This document shows positions 53,098 to 61,046 of a stretch of 64,000 bases of DNA, in pieces. The stretch's first letter is position 1, and every line of letters starts with the position of its first letter. This DNA comes from Bacillota bacterium. GTDB lineage: Bacteria > Bacillota > Clostridia > Peptostreptococcales > Anaerovoracaceae. The notes under the pieces were generated by a model. It was given only the letters and a program-made list of their open reading frames with translations, made no database searches and was not told the origin of the DNA. A program made the translations under genes and the position numbers. The stretch spans positions 48,338-112,337 of the forward strand of contig JAQXGH010000001.1 of NCBI GenBank assembly GCA_029006195.1. The letters run 5' to 3'.

Positions 53098-54437
53098 TTG
53101 TAATAGAGAATGATTGATTTAGTATCACTATCTAATTTAGCGGATTGATTAATAATCGCAGGGATGCCGAGTGCTTCGGCATCTCTTTTTAATTCCTCTG
53201 TAGACTTATTGGAATCAACATCTACGATTATATTGATTCCTGAAGCGGTGTTTCTGACGTTTATGAATCCGTCAGATTGTTTGCTCAGCTCATCGGCAAT
53301 TTTTGTGAGTTTAGAGGAATAGAGCTTACGCAGTTTCTTGATATGTGTCTGATAGTAGCCTGTATTCATGAACATAGCCAGTGTCATTTGTTCAAGTTTC
53401 GAGCATGTCTGAGAATATTCATGTGCAATTTTATTGAATTCTTCACTCAGCGAAAGAGGGAGAACCATATATGAAATTTTAACTGCAGCGAAAAGTGTAC
53501 TTGAAAAAGATCCCAGATATATTACTCGTTCGCTATCATTAAGGCTTTTTAGGGAAGGAATAGGTCTTCCGAAATATCTAAGTTCACTGTCGTAGTCGTC
53601 TTCGATTATGTAACTATCGTTGTTGTTTGCCCAGGCAATAAGTTCATATCGTCTGCTGATCGGCATTACAGCACCGGTGAAGGCATTGTTTGAAGGACTG
53701 ACATAAGCGGCCGTTCTGATGTTAGCCGGCAGTTTCTCTATAGTTAGTCCTTTACCGGTTGATGGAACTTCGGTTATGGCAAACCTTCTATCTCTAAAGG
53801 CACTCTTGACAGGTTGGTATGCAGGCGTCTCTAATGCGACGTGCTCTATACCCTGTCTTCTCAAAAGCACGGCAAGCTGAGTGGTTATCTGCTGAGTACC
53901 GGCACCAATGACGATTTGAGCGGGTGAACATTCAACACCTCTGGACAGATAAAGGTAATTGGCGATCTCGTTTCTTAGGCTCAGCTCCCCTTGAGGATCG
54001 CCTTCGAAGTGAAGCTGGTAAGAGAAATCATTTATGACTCTATTCATGCATTTTTTCCACTTATTAAAGTCAAAACAGTCTGTGTCATATTGCATTTTTG
54101 ACGTTTCGAGAGTGACTGTTTGTTCAAAAGATGACACTTTTTCGTCAGAAATGCTTAAATCTGTACGTACAGTGCTGTTTGAGAACGCATTTATAGAGTT
54201 GACATAGTACCCCGAATTGGCCTTGCTGTAAATGTAGCCTTCAACCAGGAGCTGGTTATATGCCTGCTCTATTGTTGTGATGCTAAGCGATGTTGATTTA
54301 GCAAGGCTTCTGAGCGATGGCAGTTTCTCATCCGCATTTATATCACCGTCTAAGATCATACGTTTAATGTGATTGTATAATTGTAAATAATAAGGTTTCT
54401 TCTTATTTTCCTCGAGAACAGGCACTATTGCTTTCAT
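53034..54437 (-). CDS. MocR-type GntR regulator lacking the PLP lysine
   Basis: A 467-residue GntR/aminotransferase chimera. Residues 15-80 are the GntR winged helix (LPSLRSLAKSTSLSITTIEQ); from about 115 on it has an aminotransferase fold, with GAGTQQ, SPSNNAFTG and IEDDYDSELRY. The position that normally carries the PLP Schiff-base lysine (GSFSK) is Ser313 in GSFSSTLFAAVKISYM, so PLP cannot bind covalently. Either this subgroup binds another ligand or a non-covalent vitamer, or it is degenerate. GAGGTAAAT precedes the ATG. It diverges from a broken ECF S-component gene across a long palindrome, suggesting control of vitamin B6-like uptake. Confidence 0.85.
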   Translation of the reverse strand: MKAIVPVLEENKKKPYYLQLYNHIKRMILDGDINADEKLPSLRSLAKSTSLSITTIEQAYNQLLVEGYIYSKANSGYYVNSINAFSNSTVRTDLSISDEKVSSFEQTVTLETSKMQYDTDCFDFNKWKKCMNRVINDFSYQLHFEGDPQGELSLRNEIANYLYLSRGVECSPAQIVIGAGTQQITTQLAVLLRRQGIEHVALETPAYQPVKSAFRDRRFAITEVPSTGKGLTIEKLPANIRTAAYVSPSNNAFTGAVMPISRRYELIAWANNNDSYIIEDDYDSELRYFGRPIPSLKSLNDSERVIYLGSFSSTLFAAVKISYMVLPLSLSEEFNKIAHEYSQTCSKLEQMTLAMFMNTGYYQTHIKKLRKLYSSKLTKIADELSKQSDGFINVRNTASGINIIVDVDSNKSTEELKRDAEALGIPAIINQSAKLDSDTKSIILYYNQIPLDEISSVAAGLISSWRS

Positions 54438-54465
54438 AATTTACCTCAAATTGTACTTATAAAAG

Positions 54466-54505
54466 AAATTAATATTGTATATATATTAATATACAATATT
54501 AATTT
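54466..54505. repeat. 40-bp palindrome between mocR and the ECF S gene
   Basis: AAATTAATATTGTATAT (54466-54482), ATATTA, then its exact complement (54489-54505): two 17-bp arms with no mismatch. It lies 29 bp from the MocR start and 62 bp before the ECF S start, where an operator for both divergent genes would sit. No U-tract supports a terminator. Confidence 0.8.
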
Positions 54506-54566
54506 ATGATAGTATAAGATTCATTATTAAGGTAAAAAAGGTGAAATTTTGGAGGATAGAATAAAA

Positions 54567-54910
54567 ATGTAGACAAATACAATATCAAAATCTTTAAGAC
54601 TAGTAATGACAGCGATGACAATGTGTCTTATAATGGTAGCGATATTTGTTTTAAGAATTCCAATCCCTTTCACACAAGGGTATGTTAATTTAAGTGATGC
54701 TATTATTTTTTGGGAGTACTTGTACTTGGAACTAGAGATGGCGCCATAGCAGCGGCAATCGGCAGCTGTCTGGGAGACATTTTGGGAGGTTTCCCGGTTT
54801 GGGCACCATGGACGTTGGTTATTAAAGGTGGAATGGCACTGGTTCTGGCTGTAGTTTTAGAGAAAACATCATTTAAAAAGTTTTTCCATTACAAGAAACT
54901 GTCACAATAA
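54567..54910 (+). pseudogene. Broken ECF transporter S component (DUF1393/PdxU-like)
   Basis: After GGAGG, ATG (54567) is followed at once by TAG. Reading on gives LRLVMTAMTMCLIMVAIFVL and RIPIPFTQGYVNLSDAIIF, then a 1-nt loss in a run of six T near 54700; the adjacent frame resumes GVLVLGTRDGAIAAAIGSCL and GDILGGFPVWAPWTLVIKGG. The product then stops after KKLSQ, at about 115 codons in total where related S components have about 180, so the last membrane helices are missing. Three lesions argue for a pseudogene. Family relatives bind pyridoxine-like vitamins. ECF A1, A2 and T lie 0.9 kb downstream. Confidence 0.75.
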
Positions 54911-54946
54911 TAAAGTATCATAAACCGAGAAAGGAAATCGAAGTTT

Positions 54947-55750
54947 ATGAGAAATATACAGGTTAGAAATATTACGCTGGATACAGGAAGACCTAAGATT
55001 GCGATTCCTGTAACAGGCACTACGCAGGAAGAAATCGCACAGCAGTGCGAAGCAATAATGAAGCTTCCTTGCGATATCATAGAGTGGAGAGTTGACTACT
55101 ATCTGGCTTCTTTAAGTAATCTTGATGAACGCATCGCATCAAATGAAGTTCATCTGGAAATCATCAGAATTCTTGATGATATTGATTACATTACAAATGG
55201 TATGCCTGTAATCTTCACTATCAGAACAAAGGCTCAGGGAGGCGTGGTTTCTCTGGACTCATACAAAATCCACGATCTGGCAAGTCTCGCGGCTCAATCA
55301 GAGCTTGTGGCTTTTGTTGACGTAGAATTATTTGATGAAAACGATAATCTGAATCAGGTACAACTTGCTAAGAGAGTTGAGGAGATCCACGAATTTGACG
55401 TTAAGGTTATAATGTCTTATCACGATTTTGGAAGAATGCCGTCACTAACGGAAATCAATAATATCGTTAAGGCAATGAGAACGCTTGGCGGAGATATAAG
55501 TAAGATCGCAGGTATGGCTAAGAGTAAGAACGATGCGCTGCTTATGCTTAAGGCTGCTAAAGATTTAACTGAGGGCGACAATGATCCTGTAGTGATGATC
55601 GCTATGGGTAAGGAGGGAATGATTTCCAGAGTCGCTGGCGGCAAGTTCGGATCATGCATTACCTTCGCTGTTGGCACAGAAACAACAGCACCTGGTCAGG
55701 TTAGCGCGACAACACTAGATAGATTACTGCGTGAATGCTATGCGAAATAA
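54947..55750 (+). CDS. aroD: Type I 3-dehydroquinate dehydratase
   Basis: A 267-residue class I dehydroquinase of the shikimate pathway, using a Schiff-base lysine. The catalytic lysine is in ISKIAGMAKSKNDAL and the catalytic His in VIMSYHDFGRMPS; CDIIEWRVDYY and PVIFTIRTKAQGG are also typical. AGAAAGGAAAT is the ribosome site. It follows the broken ECF S gene by 36 nt and precedes ecfA1 by 20 nt, so it may be cotranscribed with the ECF genes. No other shikimate gene is present. Confidence 0.93.
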   Translation: MRNIQVRNITLDTGRPKIAIPVTGTTQEEIAQQCEAIMKLPCDIIEWRVDYYLASLSNLDERIASNEVHLEIIRILDDIDYITNGMPVIFTIRTKAQGGVVSLDSYKIHDLASLAAQSELVAFVDVELFDENDNLNQVQLAKRVEEIHEFDVKVIMSYHDFGRMPSLTEINNIVKAMRTLGGDISKIAGMAKSKNDALLMLKAAKDLTEGDNDPVVMIAMGKEGMISRVAGGKFGSCITFAVGTETTAPGQVSATTLDRLLRECYAK

Positions 55751-55770
55751 TAATTTGGTTTGGAGATAAA

Positions 55771-56616
55771 ATGGATTTTATCAAGGCTGAAAATTTAACA
55801 TTTGAATACGTTAAGACTGACGTAGAAGGAGCTGTTCACAAATTAAAAGCTTTGGACAACGTCAGTTTTTCTGTGAAAAAGGGAAGCTTTACTGCCATAA
55901 TCGGGCAGAACGGTTCAGGTAAGTCAACGCTTGCCAAGAACATTAATGCGCTGCTTATTCCTACTGAAGGCAAGATGTATGTGGATGGCATAGATACGTC
56001 AGATCCTGCTCGCGTATGGGATATCAGGGAGCGCGTTGCTATGGTTTTCCAGAATCCTGATAATCAGATCGTATCATCTATAGTAGAAGACGATGTAGCC
56101 TTCGGACCTGAAAATCTGGGAGTAGAGTCCAGCGAAATCAGGAGAAGAGTAGACGCGGCTTTAGGTGGAGTCGAGATGTACGAATTCAGGAAGAAGGCGC
56201 CTCACCTTTTGTCAGGTGGACAGAAGCAGAGGGTTGCCATCGCCGGAGCTATTGCCATGAAGCCTGAGTGCATCGTATTTGATGAACCTACTGCGATGCT
56301 GGATCCTAAGGGACGCCAGGATGTTATGGATGTAATCAAGTCTGTAAATGCAGAGGGTTACACAGCAATTCTGATTACTCACTTTATGGAAGAAGCGGCT
56401 CAGGCTGATCATGTAATCGTTATTCATGATGGCGTGATTAAGATGGAAGGTACACCAGAGGAGATCTTCTTAAGAGGTGATGAACTTAAGGCGCTTAATC
56501 TGGATGTTCCTCCAGCTGTTGATCTGGCTATGAGACTTAGAGATAAGGGATTTGATATCCCTGAAAATATTATTGAAACTGATGAACTTGTGGAGTGCAT
56601 ATGTCAATTGAAGTAA
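55771..56616 (+). CDS. ecfA1: ECF transporter ATPase A1
   Basis: A 281-residue energy-coupling factor ATPase. The start at 55771 (MDFIKAENLTFEY) follows TTTGGAGAT; an in-frame start at 55735 falls inside aroD. Walker A GQNGSGKST, Q-loop VFQNPDNQIVSSIVEDDVAFG, signature [14 protein letters not shown], and Walker B CIVFDEPTAMLDP are present. With EcfA2 and EcfT it forms the shared module that powers several vitamin S components. Its 3' end overlaps ecfA2 by 16 nt. Confidence 0.95.
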   Translation: MDFIKAENLTFEYVKTDVEGAVHKLKALDNVSFSVKKGSFTAIIGQNGSGKSTLAKNINALLIPTEGKMYVDGIDTSDPARVWDIRERVAMVFQNPDNQIVSSIVEDDVAFGPENLGVESSEIRRRVDAALGGVEMYEFRKKAPHLLSGGQKQRVAIAGAIAMKPECIVFDEPTAMLDPKGRQDVMDVIKSVNAEGYTAILITHFMEEAAQADHVIVIHDGVIKMEGTPEEIFLRGDELKALNLDVPPAVDLAMRLRDKGFDIPENIIETDELVECICQLK

Positions 56617-57449
56617 AAAATCTTACACATATATATAATATTGGGATGCCACACGAAACTGTTGCGCTCGATGACATCAGCTTCGGGGCTGAAGACGGAA
56701 CTTTTATCGGTGTCATAGGCCATACAGGTTCAGGCAAATCCACAATGCTCCAGCATCTTAACGGGCTTCTTAAGCCATCTTCTGGAACTATCGTTGTAAA
56801 CGGCGTAGATATTACCGCCAGCGGAACAATAATGCGTGATGTTAGGAAGAAGGTAGGGTTGGTTTTTCAGTATCCTGAGTATCAGCTTTTCGAGGAGACT
56901 GTTGAGAAGGATGTAGCCTTTGGACCTAAGAACCTGGGTCTAAATGATGAAGAGATAGCTGAGCGTGTTCGCGAGGCGGTGGGACTTGTTGGATTGGATT
57001 TCGATAAGATTCATGACAAGTCTCCATTCGATCTTTCTGGCGGACAGAGGCGTAGAGTTGCTATAGCAGGCGTTATTGCCATGAAACCGGATGTGCTTAT
57101 TCTGGATGAACCTACAGCAGGTCTTAATCCTAAGGCGCATAAGGATATTCTGGATATGATCAATACTATCCACGAAGCATCGAAGAATATTACTGTTTTT
57201 GTTTCACATAACATGAACGATATTGCCAGAATGTCGGATAGGATACTGGTAATGAATAGCGGTAAGCTGGTAATGAACGGAACTCCTGAAGAGGTTTTTG
57301 CCAGAGAAGATGAACTTAAAGCAATGGGTCTGGCTCTGCCTGACTCAATGCAGATCGCATCGAAATTAAGAAATGCAGGCCTTAATATTGAAGGCAGCTG
57401 CATTAGTATGGAGGAATTAGCCGAGCAGGTGGCTAATAGTCTAAAATAA
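56601..57449 (+). CDS. ecfA2: ECF transporter ATPase A2
   Basis: A 282-residue partner ATPase. The start at 56601 (MSIEVKNLTHIYN) has GGAG 5 nt upstream inside ecfA1; a GTG two codons earlier overlaps that site. Walker A GHTGSGKST, VFQYPEYQLFEETVEKDVAFG, LSGGQRRRVAIAGV and LILDEPTAGLNP identify the A2 type. ecfT begins immediately after its stop codon, with no spacer. Confidence 0.95.
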   Translation: MSIEVKNLTHIYNIGMPHETVALDDISFGAEDGTFIGVIGHTGSGKSTMLQHLNGLLKPSSGTIVVNGVDITASGTIMRDVRKKVGLVFQYPEYQLFEETVEKDVAFGPKNLGLNDEEIAERVREAVGLVGLDFDKIHDKSPFDLSGGQRRRVAIAGVIAMKPDVLILDEPTAGLNPKAHKDILDMINTIHEASKNITVFVSHNMNDIARMSDRILVMNSGKLVMNGTPEEVFAREDELKAMGLALPDSMQIASKLRNAGLNIEGSCISMEELAEQVANSLK

Positions 57450-58250
57450 ATGATTAGAGATATTACTATTGGACAATACTATCCGGGTGAATCCTGGGTG
57501 CATAAACTTGATGCTAGAATCAAGATTGTGGCAACGCTTCTTTATATAGTGGCGTTGTTTGTTGTACATGATTTTATTGGTTTCGCTATTGCATTCGTGG
57601 CACTGGCAGCTGTAATAATCGTGTCAAAGGTTCCACTCAAGTTTATTCTTAGAGGTTTGAAGCCGGTATTTTTAATATTAGCATTTACACTTATACTGAA
57701 TCTGTTTATGATACAAGGTGAGGTTCTGGTTCAGATAGGTATATTCCACATAACAAGAGAAGGTGTTTACACAGCTGTATTTATAGCAATCAGGTTAGTG
57801 CTGCTCATTGTGGGATCGTCGATGCTGACACTTACAACAAGACCTATTGGGCTTACTGACGGTATTGAAGCTCTGCTTGCACCCTTTAAGAAGATAGGTC
57901 TGCCGGCTCATGAACTGGCTATGATGATGACTATTGCGCTGAGATTCATACCTACACTTCTCGAAGAAACTGATAAGATTATGAAGGCTCAGCAGGCGAG
58001 AGGTGCTGACTTTGAGAGCGGAAACCTCTTTAACCGAGCTAAGGCGCTGGTTCCAATTCTTGTACCGCTTTTTATCAGCGCATTCAGAATCGCACAGGAT
58101 CTGGCAATGGCTATGGAAGCCAGATGCTACGGTAGCGCTAGGAAGAGAACCAGAATGAACGAAATGAAGATGGGAAGCAGAGATGTGGTTTCGATCATTC
58201 TTCTCATTGCTTTCCTCGTAATTATTATTTTAGAAAGAATTTTACTGTAG
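57450..58250 (+). CDS. ecfT: ECF transporter T component
   Basis: A 266-residue membrane scaffold with about five or six helices linking the ATPases to S components. The two coupling motifs are KAQQARGADFE (Ala-Arg-Gly) and AMEARCYGSARKRT. DARIKIVATLLYIVALF at the start is typical. It starts on the base after the ecfA2 stop; the ribosome site must be inside that gene. trmB follows 2 nt later. In many Firmicutes ecfA1-A2-T is followed by truA; here by trmB. Confidence 0.94.
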   Translation: MIRDITIGQYYPGESWVHKLDARIKIVATLLYIVALFVVHDFIGFAIAFVALAAVIIVSKVPLKFILRGLKPVFLILAFTLILNLFMIQGEVLVQIGIFHITREGVYTAVFIAIRLVLLIVGSSMLTLTTRPIGLTDGIEALLAPFKKIGLPAHELAMMMTIALRFIPTLLEETDKIMKAQQARGADFESGNLFNRAKALVPILVPLFISAFRIAQDLAMAMEARCYGSARKRTRMNEMKMGSRDVVSIILLIAFLVIIILERILL

Positions 58251-58252
58251 AG

Positions 58253-59011
58253 ATGAGACAGCGTAGAGCGAAGAATATGGAAGAAAGGCTGCAGGAATGC
58301 GGCAAATATTTGATAAATGACCCGTCCCCGGAGGCTTTGAAAGGCTGCTTTGGTGGTGACGGGGATTTGTTTTTAGAGATAGGATGCGGAAAGGGCCAGT
58401 TTATCATTAAGAAGGCTCTGGAAAACAGCGATTCTAACTTTGTGGCGATAGAGGGACAGGAAGCTGTCATGCTGCGTGCACTTGAGAAGTGTGCGGTGCT
58501 TAATGGGGCGATTGTAACAAATGAAGATACTGAGGGACAGATTGAATTCCTGCGTAGGATAAAAGATGCTTCGTATGATGAGGATGCAGAAGTTCTGGAG
58601 AACCTCAGGTTTATATGTAAATTTGTAAATGGAATGGATGAATTGTTTGGCGAGAGCAGCCTTAGCGGTGTTTACCTCAACTTCAGCGACCCATGGCCAA
58701 AGGCGAGACACAATAAGAGAAGACTTACATATCGTGGTCGTCTGATGGATTATGTCTGGGCACTTAAACCGGGTGGCTTTATCGAAATAAAGACTGATAA
58801 TGAAGGGCTTTTCGAATTTACTTTAGAAGAAATTGCAAGCTGCCAGGAAGAGCATCCTGAAGCGGGAATGAAGATTTGCCAAATGACCAGGGACCTGCAT
58901 TCGGAAGCTTGTGATTACGAATCAAAGAAAACCATGACTGAATATGAAACTAAATTCAGCAGCAATGGTAAGAACATTAATTATGTTAAAGTTATAGCTG
59001 AGAAGCGATAA
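58253..59011 (+). CDS. trmB: tRNA (guanine-N7)-methyltransferase
   Basis: A 252-residue SAM-dependent enzyme that makes m7G46 in tRNA. MRQRRAKNMEERL is a typical start; the SAM loop is LEIGCGKGQFI (about 43-53), and YLNFSDPWPKARHNKRRLT carries the catalytic region and signature. The insert around 95-120 (EGQIEFLRRIKDASYDEDAE) is a little longer than usual. It is the last gene of the ECF operon, two bases after ecfT. Confidence 0.94.
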   Translation: MRQRRAKNMEERLQECGKYLINDPSPEALKGCFGGDGDLFLEIGCGKGQFIIKKALENSDSNFVAIEGQEAVMLRALEKCAVLNGAIVTNEDTEGQIEFLRRIKDASYDEDAEVLENLRFICKFVNGMDELFGESSLSGVYLNFSDPWPKARHNKRRLTYRGRLMDYVWALKPGGFIEIKTDNEGLFEFTLEEIASCQEEHPEAGMKICQMTRDLHSEACDYESKKTMTEYETKFSSNGKNINYVKVIAEKR

Positions 59012-59038
59012 TGTAATTTGAGATGGGAGATGGATAAA

Positions 59039-60271
59039 ATGGCAGAGTACATTTTAGCAAGAGAAAATGGAAGAGTAATTCCTAAGGAAGACAAGAATTT
59101 CGGTATCAGTAATAGAGCAAAGGCTGCAATCAGGGAATACGGGAAAGACGCAGTTGTAAACTCAACTATCGGTACACTTAATGATGATAGTGGTGACTTA
59201 ATCGTGCTGGAATCAGTTCACAAGGTTTTCCAGACACTTGGCCCTAAGGACTATGCAGAATATGCTCCAATCGGAGGAACACCTGCTTTTAAGGAAGCTG
59301 CTAAGAAGGCTGCTTTTAAGAACAACGTTCCAGAAGGATTTATTGAAGTAGTTGCTACACCTGGTGGCACTGGCTCACTGAGAAATGCGATTTCAAATTA
59401 TACAATATACGGAGATAAGGTTCTGACAACTGATTGGCACTGGGCTCCTTATAAGACAATTGCTTCAGAAATCGGCAGAAAGATCGAAGTGTTCGAACTG
59501 TTCAACGCAGAGAGAAAGTTCAACATTGACGCATTCAAGGCATCAGTAAATGATATCCTGGCTCAGCAGGAAAGCATCGTTGTTATCCTCAACACTCCTG
59601 CTCATAACCCAACTGGTTATTCACTGACTCCTACAGACTGGGATAATGTTATTGCTGCACTTACAGAGAGCGCACAGACTGGCAAGGCTATCGCTCTGGT
59701 TGTTGACGTAGCATATATGGATTTCGCTGGTGATGAAGATGAATACAGACAGTTCATCCCTAAGCTCTCAACTCTTCCTGAAAACGTTCTTCCTATCATC
59801 GCATATAGCGGTTCAAAGACATTTACACTCTACGGTACTCGCTGCGGAGCTATGATCTGTATCGCTAAGACACAGGCCATCGCAGATGAATTCAAGAGAG
59901 TATGTGAATTCTCATCAAGAGGTTCATGGTCAAACAATGCTAAGGTTGGACAGGTTATCCTGGAAAAAATCTTTGATGACGAAGAACTTCTGGCAAGCGT
60001 ATCAAAGGAAAGGGCTTATTATAGAGATATGCTCCTGGCTCGTGGTAGAGCTTTTAGTGAAGAAGCTGCAAAGGTTGGTCTGGAAATCGTTCCTTTCGAT
60101 GCGGGTTTCTTCGTAAGCGTACCATGTGACAATCCAGAAGAAGTAGCGGCTAAGCTGGAAAAGGAAAATGTATTCCTCGTACCGCTTGCTAAGGGACTTA
60201 GAATTTCTGTTGCTTCAATTCCAGAAGCAGCATGCAGAAAGCTTCCTGCAATGATCAAGGCAGCTCTGTAA
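59039..60271 (+). CDS. Aromatic/aspartate-type aminotransferase
   Basis: A 410-residue fold-type I PLP aminotransferase, closest in look to the tyrosine/aspartate alpha subgroup. The start at 59039 (MAEYILARENGRV) has GGGAGA 8 nt upstream; earlier in-frame starts at 59018 and 59030 are possible. TIGTLNDDSGDL, APIGGTPAFKEAA, NTPAHNPTGYSL, the PLP lysine in YSGSKTFTLYGTRCGAM and the EFSSRGSWSN arginine are present. Substrate unknown. It begins shortly after trmB, perhaps reading through from the ECF operon. Confidence 0.88.
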   Translation: MAEYILARENGRVIPKEDKNFGISNRAKAAIREYGKDAVVNSTIGTLNDDSGDLIVLESVHKVFQTLGPKDYAEYAPIGGTPAFKEAAKKAAFKNNVPEGFIEVVATPGGTGSLRNAISNYTIYGDKVLTTDWHWAPYKTIASEIGRKIEVFELFNAERKFNIDAFKASVNDILAQQESIVVILNTPAHNPTGYSLTPTDWDNVIAALTESAQTGKAIALVVDVAYMDFAGDEDEYRQFIPKLSTLPENVLPIIAYSGSKTFTLYGTRCGAMICIAKTQAIADEFKRVCEFSSRGSWSNNAKVGQVILEKIFDDEELLASVSKERAYYRDMLLARGRAFSEEAAKVGLEIVPFDAGFFVSVPCDNPEEVAAKLEKENVFLVPLAKGLRISVASIPEAACRKLPAMIKAAL

Positions 60272-60300
60272 CTGCAAAAATACAACTAGGCCACTATTAA

Positions 60301-60329
60301 TTGACATATTTTTCCAGTGTTGATATTAT
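60301..60329 (+). promoter_or_regulatory. Promoter of the PC4-like gene
   Basis: TTGACA (60301-60306), 17 nt, TATTAT (60324-60329): near-consensus, 55 nt before the start at 60384. Confidence 0.75.
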
Positions 60330-60383
60330 CATCACGAAAGAGGTGAGTTGTTTGCTAGCGCAAACAGGAAAGGAGATAATATC

Positions 60384-60914
60384 ATGTCAGGTTATGACGA
60401 GGAAAGAGATGTCCGTTATGAGATAATTGAAGAAATAGGTGTTATAGCCACTCTTAATACGGGCTGGACTAAGGAGCTTAACCTAATATCCTGGAACGGC
60501 GGTGTGCCTAAATATGATATCAGGGAATGGGATCCGTTCCATCTGCGTATGTCACGTGGTATAACACTGCACGAAAATGAAATGCGTCAGATTATCGAAT
60601 TGATAAGAAGACGAAGAAGTTACGCATCCAGAGCAAGACGTAATCCTATGGTTCAGCGCCAGCAGGAAACGGCGCAGCAGGCCAAGGCCCAGGATCCGCC
60701 GGTGCAGGTGACTCAGGATCCACCGGTGCAGGTGGCACAGGAGCCGGCGCGAATGGAAGCTGCACAGACGCAGGCGGAAGAGATGACGCCGGTAGAAGAG
60801 ATGCCACAGGCAGAGGGGGATGCAGCTGAAGGTGGCGGAGCCTTTGAGAGCGGGATGTATTCAGCTTTAAGTGTCGAACAGCAGATGGACGTGGCGGAGG
60901 ATAGGGCTTTTTAG
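60384..60914 (+). CDS. PC4/YdbC-like ssDNA-binding protein with disordered tail
   Basis: A 176-residue protein; the start at 60384 follows AAAGGAGATAATATC. Residues 8-75 match the PC4-like YdbC family, which binds single-stranded DNA: EIIEEIGVIATLNTGWTKEL, NLISWNGGVPKYDIREWD, RGITLHENEMRQI. A basic stretch RRRRSYASRARR follows, then about 90 residues rich in Gln, Pro, Glu and Ala, ending DVAEDRAF. YdbC proteins are usually just the domain. The domain-linker-acidic tip ending in Phe echoes the design of bacterial SSB, whose tip recruits partners. Single gene with own promoter and terminator. Confidence 0.8.
   Translation: MSGYDEERDVRYEIIEEIGVIATLNTGWTKELNLISWNGGVPKYDIREWDPFHLRMSRGITLHENEMRQIIELIRRRRSYASRARRNPMVQRQQETAQQAKAQDPPVQVTQDPPVQVAQEPARMEAAQTQAEEMTPVEEMPQAEGDAAEGGGAFESGMYSALSVEQQMDVAEDRAF
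60690..60737 (+). repeat. 24-nt tandem duplication in the PC4-like gene linker
   Basis: Units at 60690-60713 and 60714-60737, coding QDPPVQVT and QDPPVQVA, differ at only a few bases. It is in frame and in the GC-rich disordered linker, as expected of a recent slippage duplication. Confidence 0.8.
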
Positions 60915-60959
60915 TAAAATCCTGCCGTATGTGATTTTCGTAAAATAGTACAAATAATG

Positions 60960-60995
60960 AGACACGATGTATGTGTTTGGCATCGTGTCTTTTTA
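60960..60995 (+). terminator. Terminator of the PC4-like gene
   Basis: AGACACGATG / CATCGTGTCT, a perfect 10-bp stem with an 11-nt loop and a T-tract. Confidence 0.87.
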
Positions 60996-61046
60996 TATGT
61001 TATACTTATTTACAATTGAAATCGTATTATGATCGAGGTGATAACT

